NCBI RefSeq assembly: GCF_000615945.1
Contig: NZ_BAMO01000006.1
Span: 62,001-126,000 of the forward strand
Direction: 5' to 3'
From: Caldalkalibacillus mannanilyticus JCM 10596
GTDB lineage: Bacteria > Bacillota > Bacilli > Caldalkalibacillales > JCM-10596
Length of the DNA: 64,000 nucleotides
The notes under the pieces were generated by a model. It was not told the DNA's origin, did no database searches, and worked only from the letters and a program-made list of their open reading frames with translations. Below, one piece after another: positions 17,115-26,870 of the stretch (its first letter is position 1; every line of letters begins with the position of its first letter). The position numbers and the translations under genes were made by a program.

Positions 17115-18068
17115 ATGGGTCAGAAACCAAAACCAGCATACGGAGGACAAGCAGTTGTAGAAGGTGTGATGTTTACTGGAAAAAAAGTATATGTTACAGC
17201 TATACGACGTAAAGATAATAGTATAGAATACTTAGAATTGGAAAAAAAGGAGAAGGAGTGGGTCAATAAACTAAGAAAAATTCCTTTTCTTCGCGGGAAT
17301 GTCGCTCTAGTGGAAGCAAGCGCTTATGGAAGTACGCACCTTAACTTCTCCACAGAGAGATACGATATTCACCCTGAGGAGGATGAGAAAATACTTCCTA
17401 CTCAGCAACCCTCTAAGCTGACCCTTTGGCTGGGGGTAGCCGTTGTAGGTGTTCTCTCTTTTCTCTTTAGTAAAATCATTTTCACCGTTGTGCCAGCGAT
17501 TGTGGCACATACACTATTCAAATCATGGTTCCCCACTCATCTGGGACAGAATATAGTGGAAGGTGTCATTAAAACTTTTCTCCTTTTTGGCTATCTCTAT
17601 GTGATTTCTTTGACACCTTTAGTGAAGCGTCTATTTCAATACCACGGTGCCGAGCATAAGGTGATCAACTGTTATGAGGAGGACAAGAAACTCACTGTTC
17701 AAAATGTACAAGACGCTTCCCGATTCCATTATCGCTGTGGAAGCAGCTTTATTATTTTCACCATTCTGATCGGGGGATTTGTCTATTTAATGCTCCCAAG
17801 TGAGCCTCTAATGGAGCGGATTTTCTACAGAATTTTATTCCTGCCTGTTGTCATTGGAATATCTTTCGAGGTTCTTCAGTTAACCAATAAGTTTCGGGAT
17901 GTGCCTATATTACGCTTCTTAGGATATCCAGGGTTATGGCTCCAGAAGCTAACGACTAAAGAGCCTACAAATGAACAGATTGAGGTTTCAATCGCCTCTT
18001 TTAGGAGGATGCTAGAACATGATCAAAATACCTTACAAAAGGAAAATGGACAGCATCAAGCGATCTAA
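17115..18068 (+). CDS. yqhQ: DUF1385 family membrane protein YqhQ
   Basis: 317 residues. The opening PAYGGQAVVEGVMF and the later YHGAEHKVINCYE and SRFHYRCGSSFII are hallmarks of DUF1385. Several membrane segments follow residue 95, with a cytoplasmic N-terminal domain. Divergent from yqhR as in B. subtilis. Biochemical role not established. Confidence 0.93.
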   Translation: MGQKPKPAYGGQAVVEGVMFTGKKVYVTAIRRKDNSIEYLELEKKEKEWVNKLRKIPFLRGNVALVEASAYGSTHLNFSTERYDIHPEEDEKILPTQQPSKLTLWLGVAVVGVLSFLFSKIIFTVVPAIVAHTLFKSWFPTHLGQNIVEGVIKTFLLFGYLYVISLTPLVKRLFQYHGAEHKVINCYEEDKKLTVQNVQDASRFHYRCGSSFIIFTILIGGFVYLMLPSEPLMERIFYRILFLPVVIGISFEVLQLTNKFRDVPILRFLGYPGLWLQKLTTKEPTNEQIEVSIASFRRMLEHDQNTLQKENGQHQAI

Positions 18069-18090
18069 ATTTTATGAAGGTGGTGTAGTG

Positions 18091-18447
18091 ATGAAAAAAA
18101 ATTGGCATCCTCTCTTTTACACTTTCTTGGCACTAGCGTTATTTGGATTTCTATACATGGTAGTTACGCAGCCACTACAACTCCTAAACCAAATCCTTGT
18201 CTTAGGTCTTGTGCTCTGCATCTTCTATCTCGTTTATCGTTATTGGCTTAAACCTAAAATGAGTCCAAACAAGGGTCGTCACTATACCAAACCTGTTTCT
18301 AAACAGCCTTCTTTATTTCTATCTAAAGGCATCCAACACACTAAATCATCGACTGCTAAAACAACACTCAAGAAAAAGCGCAAGGATCATCCTTTCACCG
18401 TGATTGAAGGAAATAAAGGGAAGAAAAAAAATCCTTTTTCTTCTTAG
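18091..18447 (+). CDS. yqhP: SA1362/YqhP family small membrane protein
   Basis: 118 residues from ATG 18091, with GAAGGTGG upstream; the longer open frame overlaps yqhQ and adds non-conserved residues. MKKNWHPLFYTFLALALFGF starts two membrane helices, followed by a Lys/Thr/Ser-rich basic tail. Its place directly after yqhQ fits YqhP. Function unknown. Confidence 0.8.
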   Translation: MKKNWHPLFYTFLALALFGFLYMVVTQPLQLLNQILVLGLVLCIFYLVYRYWLKPKMSPNKGRHYTKPVSKQPSLFLSKGIQHTKSSTAKTTLKKKRKDHPFTVIEGNKGKKKNPFSS

Positions 18448-18480
18448 TCATAACTTCCTTGTCATCATTGCTTGAAAAGG

Positions 18481-19428
18481 TTAGCGTTTGACAAAACATG
18501 ACTGGTTTACCTTAGGAGTTAAGCGATGTTTGACGAGATACGCTGAATAGTTCCACTGCTCAAAAAAATCTTTTGCTTCACGACGCCCGAGCTCAATCAG
18601 GCGTTTTTTTTGCTCTGTAGATATTCGAAAATCTGTGGTCTTTACACCCTCTACTGGGATAAAAATGGTTCTTACTGCATCATGCCCTTCAATGGATCTG
18701 CGATCATGTGCCTCTAGCATCGTAGTAAAAAGAGCGATAAATAAAGAAATCGGTCCTTTAATCAGGGAAGGTGAATACACCTCACCAGCTCTTAAACGAT
18801 AGCCAAAAGTAGGCCAGCGTGGGGTAGATGGTGTATCAAAAATCCAAACAGGATAATTACTGAGGATCGCCCCATCAATAATATAAATCTTATCCTTCTT
18901 AAATGAGAATTCTACGGGACGAAAGAAATAGGGAATGGTTGTACTCATTTGAACCGCTTTCGCTATGGAAAAGGATTTCCAATCAACACCATACCACTCC
19001 AGATCATCAGGAATAATCATAATCCTTCCATTGGAAATATCGGAGGCAATAATTTTCAACTTTCCTTCAGGGAGATCACCAAAAGAATCAACCCCTTTTT
19101 TGTTCAGCTTTTCCTTCATCCATAGTTCCATTCTGGTATTGGTATACATCCCATTTCTCCAATAAATATTCATCCCTTTTCCGAGAATAGGAATCCTTCC
19201 AACCCAGTCCGTTTCTAGAAAATGGAGAAACGAAAATTCCTCCATAATTTCCTCCAGCTCACTTCCTGTATAGCCTGCCGCCAAAAGACTCGCAGTGATC
19301 GCTCCAGCTGACGTACCAGCAAGCCTAGCAAATTGATACCCTCTTTTTTCCGTTTCTTGTATGGCTCCAACAAAGGCAATTCCTTTTACTCCACCACCTT
19401 CAAATACAGCATCACATTTCTGAACCAT
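18481..19428 (-). CDS. yqhO: Patatin-like phospholipase YqhO
   Basis: 315 residues from ATG 19426-19428 (MVQKCDAVFEGGGVKGIAF); an in-frame ATG at 19500 would add 24 residues that the family lacks. The oxyanion loop GGGVKG, the nucleophile GTSAG and the catalytic Asp in DGAILSNYP form the patatin Ser-Asp dyad. Expected to cleave acyl chains from lipids; the physiological substrate is unknown. Neighbour of mntR and yqhP as in B. subtilis. Confidence 0.9.
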   Translation of the reverse strand: MVQKCDAVFEGGGVKGIAFVGAIQETEKRGYQFARLAGTSAGAITASLLAAGYTGSELEEIMEEFSFLHFLETDWVGRIPILGKGMNIYWRNGMYTNTRMELWMKEKLNKKGVDSFGDLPEGKLKIIASDISNGRIMIIPDDLEWYGVDWKSFSIAKAVQMSTTIPYFFRPVEFSFKKDKIYIIDGAILSNYPVWIFDTPSTPRWPTFGYRLRAGEVYSPSLIKGPISLFIALFTTMLEAHDRRSIEGHDAVRTIFIPVEGVKTTDFRISTEQKKRLIELGRREAKDFFEQWNYSAYLVKHRLTPKVNQSCFVKR

Positions 19429-19512
19429 CCCCTGAGCACCCTCTTCCTGTTTTTTGACATACAGAAAAAAGTTCTTTGAGAAAGGCTTATTAAGTACCAT
19501 GTCATTTTATGC

Positions 19513-19557
19513 AATAAAAAGCCACAGAAACTCAGGATACTTGAGCTACTATGGCTT
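19513..19557 (-). terminator. Terminator of mntR
   Basis: On the minus strand AAGCCA (19552-19557) pairs with TGGCTT (19519-19524) around an inner CTCA/TGAG stem, followed by TTTTTA. It is just past the repaired mntR stop at 19579. Confidence 0.6.
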
Positions 19558-19578
19558 GGTGTTATTTATTCATTTGTG

Positions 19579-20003
19579 TTATTGTTCTGTTTCTTCTTCT
19601 TCTTTCAGGGACATTAGATCCTTCACTCGAGAGGATCATCTTTAAAGTATTGAACTAAGTACTCTATACAAGTGATTGAATCCCAACTTAAATGGTGTTC
19701 AATTCCTTCAACATCCTTATAAATGTTTTCCTCACTTACCCCAATCATTTGTAAAAATTCTTCAAGCAATGTATGGCGATCTACTAATCTTTTCCCGATC
19801 TTCTTTCCTTTTGCTGTTAGAATTAAACCTCTATACTTCTCATAAATAAGGTATTTATTCTGATCCAGTTTTTGAACCATTTTGGTTACAGAAGAAGGAT
19901 GGACTTGTAATGCCTCAGCAATATCTGATACTCGAGCATATCCCTTCTCTTCAATAAGAGAGTAGATCTGTTCCAAATAATCTTCCATACTAGGGGTAGG
20001 CAT
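19579..20003 (-). CDS. mntR: Manganese-responsive repressor MntR (single-base frameshift near the C-terminus)
   Basis: Starts at ATG 20001-20003 ([14 protein letters not shown]) after AGGAGG. It has the DtxR-family winged helix ([12 protein letters not shown]) and metal ligands: Asp8 and Glu11, the His in [10 protein letters not shown], and Glu/Glu/His in DVEGIEHH. This frame stops after KDDPLE; the next frame gives [14 protein letters not shown] and a TAA at 19579-19581. One extra G near 19625-19628 restores 141 residues, close to B. subtilis MntR (142). It represses Mn uptake genes when Mn is high. Confidence 0.9.
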
Positions 20004-20111
20004 ACTCGTTCCTCCTATAACACACAGTTTTTCGATACAAAATAACACACGATAAGTGATTTATGGTGCATTACGATGATACACTCTTTTGTATAGAAAA
20101 ACAAGTCTTAT

Positions 20112-21192
20112 TTACGTAAAGTACTCGATCTTAGAATTCGGAAAGAATTCTCCAATCAAACCTTCTATATATTCTCTTAGTTCATTTGCTTCATCATTCT
20201 GATACACATATTTACCTCTACCGTACTTTCCCCATTTATACTTACGAGTTTCTTCATCCATCTCAAGCTTGGTTTTAGGGTAACGCTCTAAAATGACACG
20301 CTTGGCGGTTTTAGTAAAACGATGCATGATTAACTCAAAGCTTAAATCGACCCTTGCTTCAGCAATTAATTCACGATCTAAGCGTAAAAAGAGTTCTCTA
20401 TATCCTTCCTGCCAGCCTTCAAAACGCATCAGCGGCGCCAAAATAAACCCTAAGGGATATCCTGCTTTGGCTACTTTTCCAGCCGCTTCAATCCTTTCTT
20501 CAAATGAGGATGTGGCAGGTTCAAAGTTCCTGATGACATAATCGGCATTCATACTAAATCTGAAACGAGTGTGTTGATTATGCTTAGCCTGTAATAAGTG
20601 ATCGACATGGTGAAACTTGGTTACAAATCGAAGCCTGCCAAACTCCTGCTGTCCCATATATTCTATAGCTCGTAACAAATTATGGGTCAAATGGTCAATT
20701 CCCACAGGGTCCGATGTACAAGCAGCCTCAAACCGGGTGATCTCTGGCTTCCTCTCTTCAATATAACGAGAAGCTGCCTCAAAAATATCGTCTGTATTCA
20801 CATAGACACGAAGATAAGGCTTCGTTCCCATCGTTGTTTGCAGATAGCAATAGTGACAATGACCCATACATCCAGTCGATAATGGTATAGCATATTCGGC
20901 TGAGGGTTTAGACGTATCGAAGGTGAGAGTTTTTCTAACTCCTACCACCAGCGTTCTCTTGGCATTTCGATAAGCCTCAGATGGTGTATCTCCGGGTATT
21001 CCCATCACCCTGTTGTGTGAAGTGGTCATCTTAACAGGAGTTCCGTTCTTTTTAAAGCGTTCCATCAGTTCCTGACCCAAAGGGTAATCTAGAGAAGCAG
21101 GTTCAAAAAAAAACAAGATCAGGCTCAAAAGGTGCTGTTTCCTTTTTTCTTTTATAACCTATACGTTTTTTTTCTTCCGTACTCGTAACCAT
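20112..21192 (-). CDS. splB: Spore photoproduct lyase SplB (frameshift near the N-terminus)
   Basis: Radical-SAM enzyme that reverts spore photoproduct thymine dimers in germinating spores. It has the CMGHCHYC (CX3CX2C) iron-sulfur motif, the conserved Cys in FEAACTSD and the C-terminus ending NSKIEYFT. The main frame opens only from FFEPASLDYPLGQEL; the start at ATG 21190-21192 is in another frame and gives PFEPDLVFF. Removing one base from the nine-A run at 21105-21113 joins them into about 359 residues. Long homopolymer, so probably a sequencing insertion. Confidence 0.9.
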
Positions 21193-21285
21193 GAATACAC
21201 ACCCCTACTCTTAAGTGTTTTTCTACTTATCTAAGTTAGAGTGCGCAACTTAACAGGGGAGTATGTGATGATGACCCGAAACCAA

Positions 21286-22014
21286 TTAGCCTAGTTGATC
21301 CAGCCAAGTTCCTTGAATCATTTTTAAAATGTACACAGAATACTTTGTCAACAAATCCGTGTAGAGCAAAATCCCCATAATGACCATAAGGACTCCACCA
21401 ACCTTCATAATAACAGCTGAATACCTGACAATCCATTTCGTTGTTCCAATAAAAAAGGAAAGAACAAAAAAAGGAAGAGAGAAACCAAACGTATAAGCGA
21501 GCATAGGAAATATTCCTTGGGAAGGATTACTAGCACTAAGTGCAAGAATGGCACTGAGAATTGGGCCTACACAAGGTGTCCACCCCGCGGCAAAACCCAT
21601 CCCGATAAAGACCGAACCAAGGTAACCCACTGGTTTTCTAGAAAACTGTATTCGCTTTTCTCTCATCAGCCATTCCATTTTAAAGAAGCCGATAAGGAAT
21701 AACCCCATCACGACAAGTAAGATCCCACTAAGCTGTTGGATCAATTTGTTGTATGTAATAAAAAATTGACCGGCGAAGCTCGCACCGAATCCTAAAGCTA
21801 AGTAGATAAACGAGATGCCCAGTAAAAAAAAGAACGTATGAAGCATGATTTTCATTCGAGTCTTCTGGTTTTTGTTTTCTTGCATATCTTTTACTGAGAC
21901 TCCCGTAATATAAGATAAGTAAGCAGGATAAAGAGGTAAGGTGCATGGTGAAATAAAGGAGAGTATCCCTGCACCAAAAGCAACGAATAAAGTAACTTGC
22001 GAAGCTGAATCCAA
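21286..22014 (-). CDS. ccdA: Cytochrome c biogenesis protein CcdA
   Basis: 242 residues with six membrane segments. The paired-Cys helices are recognisable: GILSFISPCTLPLYPAYL and FAAGWTPCVGPILSAIL. CcdA passes electrons from cytoplasmic thioredoxin to extracytoplasmic thiol proteins for cytochrome c maturation and, in spore formers, for spore-cortex-related thiol proteins. Single gene between splB and nrdJ. Confidence 0.92.
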   Translation of the reverse strand: MDSASQVTLFVAFGAGILSFISPCTLPLYPAYLSYITGVSVKDMQENKNQKTRMKIMLHTFFFLLGISFIYLALGFGASFAGQFFITYNKLIQQLSGILLVVMGLFLIGFFKMEWLMREKRIQFSRKPVGYLGSVFIGMGFAAGWTPCVGPILSAILALSASNPSQGIFPMLAYTFGFSLPFFVLSFFIGTTKWIVRYSAVIMKVGGVLMVIMGILLYTDLLTKYSVYILKMIQGTWLDQLG

Positions 22015-22074
22015 GATATGATCACCCTTCCCTAACTAGATCTTTCATTCTTTTACATTCTTTCATTTCTTAAC

Positions 22075-22110
22075 AAAAAGCTGAGCTTGACTCATTGTCA
22101 AACTCAGCTT
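22075..22110 (-). terminator. Terminator of nrdJ
   Basis: On the minus strand AAGCTGAG / CTCAGCTT with an inner TTGAC/GTCAA stem, followed by TTTTTG. Directly downstream of the nrdJ stop at 22138. Confidence 0.85.
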
Positions 22111-22137
22111 CTCTACAAGTATATGATAGGTCAACGA

Positions 22138-24699
22138 CTATAGTCCACATTTTAGCTGTGCATTACAGTTTGTACACGTGTTACAGCCGCCAATATCCTC
22201 CACAGTTCCTTTGCGGCATATTGGACACGTTTCCCCTACTTCTGTACCATATGTCACCTTCGTTGAACGAAGCTCAGGAATGGTATTCACTACATATTGC
22301 TTTGGTTTTTCTTCTTCCCAATCCTCAAATAAGGTATCTGTTTTGGCTAAATTGTTTTCTTCAGCCGTGAGAGAAAGAACCTGAGCATCGCGAGAACCGT
22401 CTACATACACAGTACCGCCTTTTGCCCCTCCACGATGTAATCTCTCATACACACTTTGTACCTGTTGAACAGAGTAGCCTTTTGGAGCATTTACAGTTTT
22501 ACTTAGTGAGCTGTCTACCCAACGTTGAATAATACATTGAGTGTCTGCATGCTGTTCAGGTGTTAATTCCATCGCTGAAATAAACCATTCTGGTAACTGA
22601 TTAGGATCAGCCTGAGGGTTTGCTTTTAGATATTCTTGAACAATATCTGCTTTTACTTCGATGAACTTACCGAGCCTTCCTGAACGATAATAAGTAAAGG
22701 AGAAATATGGCTCGAGTCCTGTCGAAACCCCGACCATAGTCCCTGTACTTCCAGTCGGTGCTACCGTTAATAAGTGAGAATTACGAATTCCGTGGGCTAA
22801 GATATCTTGACGCACGTCTTCTGGAAGCTTCTGCATATAGCCTGTCTGGGTGAATCGAGTACGGAGCTCCTTGGTTTCTTCCTCTGTTTTTCCTTCAAGG
22901 AATGGGAAGCTCCCCTTTTCTTTCGCCAACTCAATAGACGCACGATAGGCCTCAGTAGCAATCACTTCGAAAATCTGATCTACTAATTGATTTCCTTCTT
23001 CTGAACCATACACCTTCTCTTCATAAATCAGAGCATCATGCAGTCCCATTACTCCTAAACCAACACGACGTTCCCCTTGAGCTTGTACGGTGTTCTCCTC
23101 TAAGAAGTAAGGAGTGGCATCAATAACATTGTCCTGCATACGAACTCCCACTCTGACCGTCTGACGAAGCTTATCGAAATCAAACTTCTTCGTCTTTTTG
23201 TCTACCATTGTCGCTAGGTTCACAGCCGCCAAATTACATACACTATACGGTGCTAATGGTTGTTCTCCACATGGGTTCGTTGCCACAACTTTTTGACCAT
23301 ATGCTTTGGCATTTGTCATCTCATTCGCATTATCAATGAAGAAAATCCCTGGTTCAGCCGAATACGTTGCACAAATACTAACCAGATTCCATAACTCTTT
23401 GGCTTTAATGGTTTGGTATACCCTGGTTGCGTATCCCATCTCTTCCCACTCACGTACATCACCGCATGTGTGCCACTGTTCATTGTAAGCCTTCATCTCT
23501 TCCGCGGTATAGCTTTCTACATCTGGGAAACGAAGGGCATAATCCGCATCATTCTCCACAGCTTCCATAAACTCTTTTGTTAGGCAGATCGAGATGTTGG
23601 CTCCTGTTAAAAATTCTGGGTTATTAACAGAATAGCTGCCCCCATCACTTAATTTTTGCTCTGCTTCTCGAACCACGTCAGCTCCAAAAATCGATTCAGA
23701 TTCTTTGCTTTGCTTAACAATACTTTCATACATATCACGTTCTGTAGGAGTAAGTGGAGTAAATTTCAACTTCTCTTTTGCTAATTTTTTTATTTTTGAA
23801 TCGTTTGTTTTTTCAATAATAAAGCGTAAAACACGAGGGTTTTGCATTTTCGAAATAATAAACTCAATAATGTCTGGGTGCCAGTCAGCAAGCATGATCA
23901 TCTGTGCTCCACGTCTGGACCCCCCCTGCTCTACTAAATGAGTCAGTTTGGCAATATCATCGAGCCAGGACACCGAACCACTCGATTTTCCATTAACCCC
24001 TTTACATAGGGCACCTCTTGGACGGAGTGTCGATCCATTCGTACCTACCCCTCCACCACGGCTCATGATTTCCATAACTTTTTTGCGGTGCTCAGCAATG
24101 CCCCCTCGAGAGTCTTGTGGAAATGGCATCACATAACAGTTAAAATAAGTAACGTCAGTACCAGCCCCAGCCCCATAAAGAACTCTTCCTGCTGGGACAA
24201 AGTTCATATTCACTAGCTCATGGTAAAACTCATCTCTTACTTTCTGACGAGTCACTCCATCCTTCTCAACACTAGAAAGCCCTGTAGCGACACGAAGAGC
24301 AATTTGCTCATAGAAAATCTCTAGGGGTTTCTCTACTACATCTAGGGAAACCTCGATGATTCCTGTTGCTACTTGTTCCTCCGTTTCCAAAACACCACGA
24401 AACGCTTCGTCTACACAAACCTCAGCCATATTTTTACCTTTATCAAAAGCCTTCACAATTCCATACCCGCGGGCAGGAAATTTAGGGTCGTCTTTTACCG
24501 TTAATACAACAAAATCTCCAATTTTTAAAGTCTTTTTTTCGATATCTTTAAAAGAGTAACGATCAAGCATGACAAGTCGAGAAACACCTTCTTGCTTGCG
24601 AAACATATCAGGTGTAATTGGGTGCACTTGTTCAAATTCCTTAATGTCTTGATTTAGCTGTGCAATGTTTATTTCATTATTCATCATCATAATAGCCAT
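22138..24699 (-). CDS. nrdJ: Vitamin B12-dependent (class II) ribonucleotide reductase
   Basis: 853 residues. The alpha/beta barrel carries NPCGEQPLAPYSVCNLAAVNLA with the active-site Cys, APTGSTGTMVGVSTGLEP, and GGGVGTNGSTLRPRGA. The C-terminus ends with paired Cys motifs (CPICRKG, CNTCTNCNAQLKCGL) for redelivery of electrons. It makes deoxyribonucleotides with adenosylcobalamin and without oxygen. GGGGAGG precedes the ATG. Two NrdR boxes lie upstream. Single-gene transcript. Confidence 0.96.
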   Translation of the reverse strand: MAIMMMNNEINIAQLNQDIKEFEQVHPITPDMFRKQEGVSRLVMLDRYSFKDIEKKTLKIGDFVVLTVKDDPKFPARGYGIVKAFDKGKNMAEVCVDEAFRGVLETEEQVATGIIEVSLDVVEKPLEIFYEQIALRVATGLSSVEKDGVTRQKVRDEFYHELVNMNFVPAGRVLYGAGAGTDVTYFNCYVMPFPQDSRGGIAEHRKKVMEIMSRGGGVGTNGSTLRPRGALCKGVNGKSSGSVSWLDDIAKLTHLVEQGGSRRGAQMIMLADWHPDIIEFIISKMQNPRVLRFIIEKTNDSKIKKLAKEKLKFTPLTPTERDMYESIVKQSKESESIFGADVVREAEQKLSDGGSYSVNNPEFLTGANISICLTKEFMEAVENDADYALRFPDVESYTAEEMKAYNEQWHTCGDVREWEEMGYATRVYQTIKAKELWNLVSICATYSAEPGIFFIDNANEMTNAKAYGQKVVATNPCGEQPLAPYSVCNLAAVNLATMVDKKTKKFDFDKLRQTVRVGVRMQDNVIDATPYFLEENTVQAQGERRVGLGVMGLHDALIYEEKVYGSEEGNQLVDQIFEVIATEAYRASIELAKEKGSFPFLEGKTEEETKELRTRFTQTGYMQKLPEDVRQDILAHGIRNSHLLTVAPTGSTGTMVGVSTGLEPYFSFTYYRSGRLGKFIEVKADIVQEYLKANPQADPNQLPEWFISAMELTPEQHADTQCIIQRWVDSSLSKTVNAPKGYSVQQVQSVYERLHRGGAKGGTVYVDGSRDAQVLSLTAEENNLAKTDTLFEDWEEEKPKQYVVNTIPELRSTKVTYGTEVGETCPICRKGTVEDIGGCNTCTNCNAQLKCGL

Positions 24700-24807
24700 T
24701 CAAAATCCTCCCCGATCTCATCATACTAAAACCATGTTTGGTTAGAAAATTATGTATGATCTCTTGTTGATACGTCTATTAATTTATCATAGATTAATAT
24801 GAAAAAC

Positions 24808-24823
24808 AACTACATATAGTATT
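24808..24823. promoter_or_regulatory. NrdR box 1 upstream of nrdJ
   Basis: ACTACATATAGT at 24809-24820 differs at one position from the palindromic NrdR core ACTATATATAGT. NrdR represses ribonucleotide reductase genes when ATP or dATP is high. The wider gap 24700-25037 holds the nrdJ and dat promoter regions and is very AT-rich; I see no B12 riboswitch consensus in it. Confidence 0.75.
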
Positions 24824-24838
24824 TTTTTAAAAATAATA

Positions 24839-24854
24839 TACTACATATTGAGTT
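24839..24854. promoter_or_regulatory. NrdR box 2 upstream of nrdJ
   Basis: ACTACATATTGA at 24840-24851 is a weaker copy of box 1. The two boxes begin 31 bp apart, about three helical turns, the usual arrangement for cooperative NrdR binding. Confidence 0.68.
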
Positions 24855-25037
24855 CTAGAACGAAAGTTTTTTTTTCGTCAACTTCGCTTTTTTTCATTTT
24901 GCAGGATTATGTCTAATTTTCTCTAATATGCTCTAATTATGTCGATTTTCTTCATTTTTTTGAAGCTTGCTTTTTTTCTTTCCTTTCCTAAATCCAGTAG
25001 TGTACAATAGTACCATGAAATTGAAGGAGGCCAAGAG

Positions 25038-25874
25038 ATGAGGTACATACTGTTTAATGATCAGCTAGTCCCAAGAGATACTCCGACCATAGATATAGAG
25101 GATCGTGGCTATCAGTTTGGCGATGGTGTATATGAAGTAATCAGAGTTTATCAAGGAAAACCCTTCATGATGCATGAGCATTTGGTTCGTTTATATCGAA
25201 GTGCAGCAGAAATTCGTCTATCGTTACCTTATAGTATGGAAGAACTACAGACAAAGCTAGAGGAATTGAAACAGAAATCCCCTGTAGAGGATGGCATGAT
25301 TTATATTCAGATTTCCCGTGGAGTAGCCCCTCGAAATCATGGATTCCCTGCTTCAACGGTATCTCCACAATTAGTCGCCTACACCAGAGAAATGAAGCGT
25401 CCACAGGCTCTCTTTCAATCCGGAGTTAAAACAATTCTCTTAGAAGATATTCGCTGGCTACGCTGTGATATTAAAAGCTTAAATCTCCTAGGTAATGTCC
25501 TAGCCAAACAAGCAGCAGCTGACCAAAACTGCTATGAATCGATTTTGCATAGAGGAGAGCTTGTTACAGAGGGAAGTGCCACAAATGTCTTTATGATTCA
25601 TAAGGGAACGGTCTATACTCATCCCGCTTCCAATCTGATTTTAAATGGGATCACTCGAACACAAGTGATTCAACTCTGTCAGGAAAAAGGAATAGAGGCA
25701 AAAGAAGAAGCATTTACGGTGGAACAGCTTCTTGCGGCAGATGAAATCTTCATTACCAGCACAACAAATGAAATTATGCCAGTCATTCAAGTGAATGACA
25801 ACGTAATCGGGCAGGGAAAACCGGGGCTTCTAACGATCCAGTTACAAGAAGCGTTTGAACAGATGATTAATTAA
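25038..25874 (+). CDS. dat: D-amino-acid aminotransferase
   Basis: 278 residues of the fold-type IV PLP class. The PLP lysine is in CDIKSLNLLGN near residue 144, and the phosphate-binding part is in the TEGSATNVF and NGITRTQVI region. It interconverts D-alanine and D-glutamate for peptidoglycan and poly-glutamate. Length and motifs fit Bacillus Dat rather than branched-chain IlvE. GGAGG lies before the ATG. Confidence 0.92.
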   Translation: MRYILFNDQLVPRDTPTIDIEDRGYQFGDGVYEVIRVYQGKPFMMHEHLVRLYRSAAEIRLSLPYSMEELQTKLEELKQKSPVEDGMIYIQISRGVAPRNHGFPASTVSPQLVAYTREMKRPQALFQSGVKTILLEDIRWLRCDIKSLNLLGNVLAKQAAADQNCYESILHRGELVTEGSATNVFMIHKGTVYTHPASNLILNGITRTQVIQLCQEKGIEAKEEAFTVEQLLAADEIFITSTTNEIMPVIQVNDNVIGQGKPGLLTIQLQEAFEQMIN

Positions 25875-25901
25875 TAGATAATTAATTAGGGAGAGAGTTC
25901 A

Positions 25902-26747
25902 TTGAGCAAGCATTACGTCTTATGGGTATTAATACTGCTAATCAGTTTATTAGCGGCATGTAATCAAACAGCACCTTCCACTTCTGAGAGTGTGAATGAA
26001 GTAAAGTCCCTTGCAGAAAATATTGATGAAGAAAGTTCTAATGAAGTAAATACAATAGAGTCAAACATTGATAACACTGAAAGTATTGAAGGAATAGAGC
26101 CTGTATACGATCTCTCATTTGAGAAAATTTCTACTCCAGAAATCCTTTTTGAAGAGTTTGAGATATTTGACCCAAAAAATATTGAAGAACTTATACTAGA
26201 GGAAGAACTTGATCCCTACACTTTCTTGATTTATAAGAAAAAACAACAACCAGACGATAGTCAACATTATGAATATCTAGGATTTAGAATAAACAGTCAA
26301 AAATCTACCTTATATGAAATCGGAGAGATTGGCTATGGTCCTGAGAATTACTCCATTGAAAAAGTAAATGTCTTGAATAAAGATTTAATTAAACTTTCAG
26401 GTCCTTGTGGTGCTGCTTGCCACCAATCTTATTACATGGATGCCTCAAACGAATTAAAGCCGTCTATCTTTCTCCATCTATCGTATAAAGCACTCGTTGA
26501 AACAGACCTCACTGGAGATGGGAGCAAAGAACTTATTTCCCATGGGGGGCTCCCCTCTTCTTCCGCTATTTATATTGAAGAAGATGGAGAAATCAAACAT
26601 TCCTTGATCAATGATACCCTACGTAAGGCTGGCATTGGATACATTGAAGAAAACAATGTATTTTACGCCTGGTTTATAGAAAAAAATATAACTGCGATTT
26701 ATAGGTATCAAGATAAGAAAATGCATTTTGTCAGGTTCGAAGAATAA
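25902..26747 (+). CDS. Predicted lipoprotein, unknown function
   Basis: 281 residues from a TTG start following GGGAGAGAG. The signal SKHYVLWVLILLISLLAAC ends with the lipobox LAAC, so the mature protein is anchored outside the membrane. A Ser/Glu/Asn-rich linker (about residues 25-60) precedes a globular domain with GPCGAACHQSYYMDA, which holds two closely spaced Cys, and ETDLTGDGSKELI. No family recognised. It lies 28 nt after dat, which may be chance. Confidence 0.78.
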   Translation: MSKHYVLWVLILLISLLAACNQTAPSTSESVNEVKSLAENIDEESSNEVNTIESNIDNTESIEGIEPVYDLSFEKISTPEILFEEFEIFDPKNIEELILEEELDPYTFLIYKKKQQPDDSQHYEYLGFRINSQKSTLYEIGEIGYGPENYSIEKVNVLNKDLIKLSGPCGAACHQSYYMDASNELKPSIFLHLSYKALVETDLTGDGSKELISHGGLPSSSAIYIEEDGEIKHSLINDTLRKAGIGYIEENNVFYAWFIEKNITAIYRYQDKKMHFVRFEE

Positions 26748-26805
26748 TGGATGTGACTCTTCAATAACTTGCATTGCAAAAAAAGAACATATCCTAGATA
26801 ATGCA

Positions 26806-26846
26806 GACTAACCATCAGATGTTTTTTCTCCACCTGATGATTAGTC
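26806..26846. terminator. Convergent stem-loop between the lipoprotein gene and lipM
   Basis: A 13-bp stem with one mismatch: GACTAACCATCAG at 26806-26818 and CTGATGATTAGTC at 26834-26846. The loop contains six T but no T-tract follows outside the stem, so termination is plausible rather than shown. It separates two convergent genes. Confidence 0.5.
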
Positions 26847-26870
26847 GCCATTGGCTCGGAAGTGTTCTTC

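Noticed and set aside
24700-25037. Cobalamin riboswitch before nrdJ
   Set aside because: No B12-box-like consensus seen; the region is AT-rich and explained by NrdR boxes and promoters.
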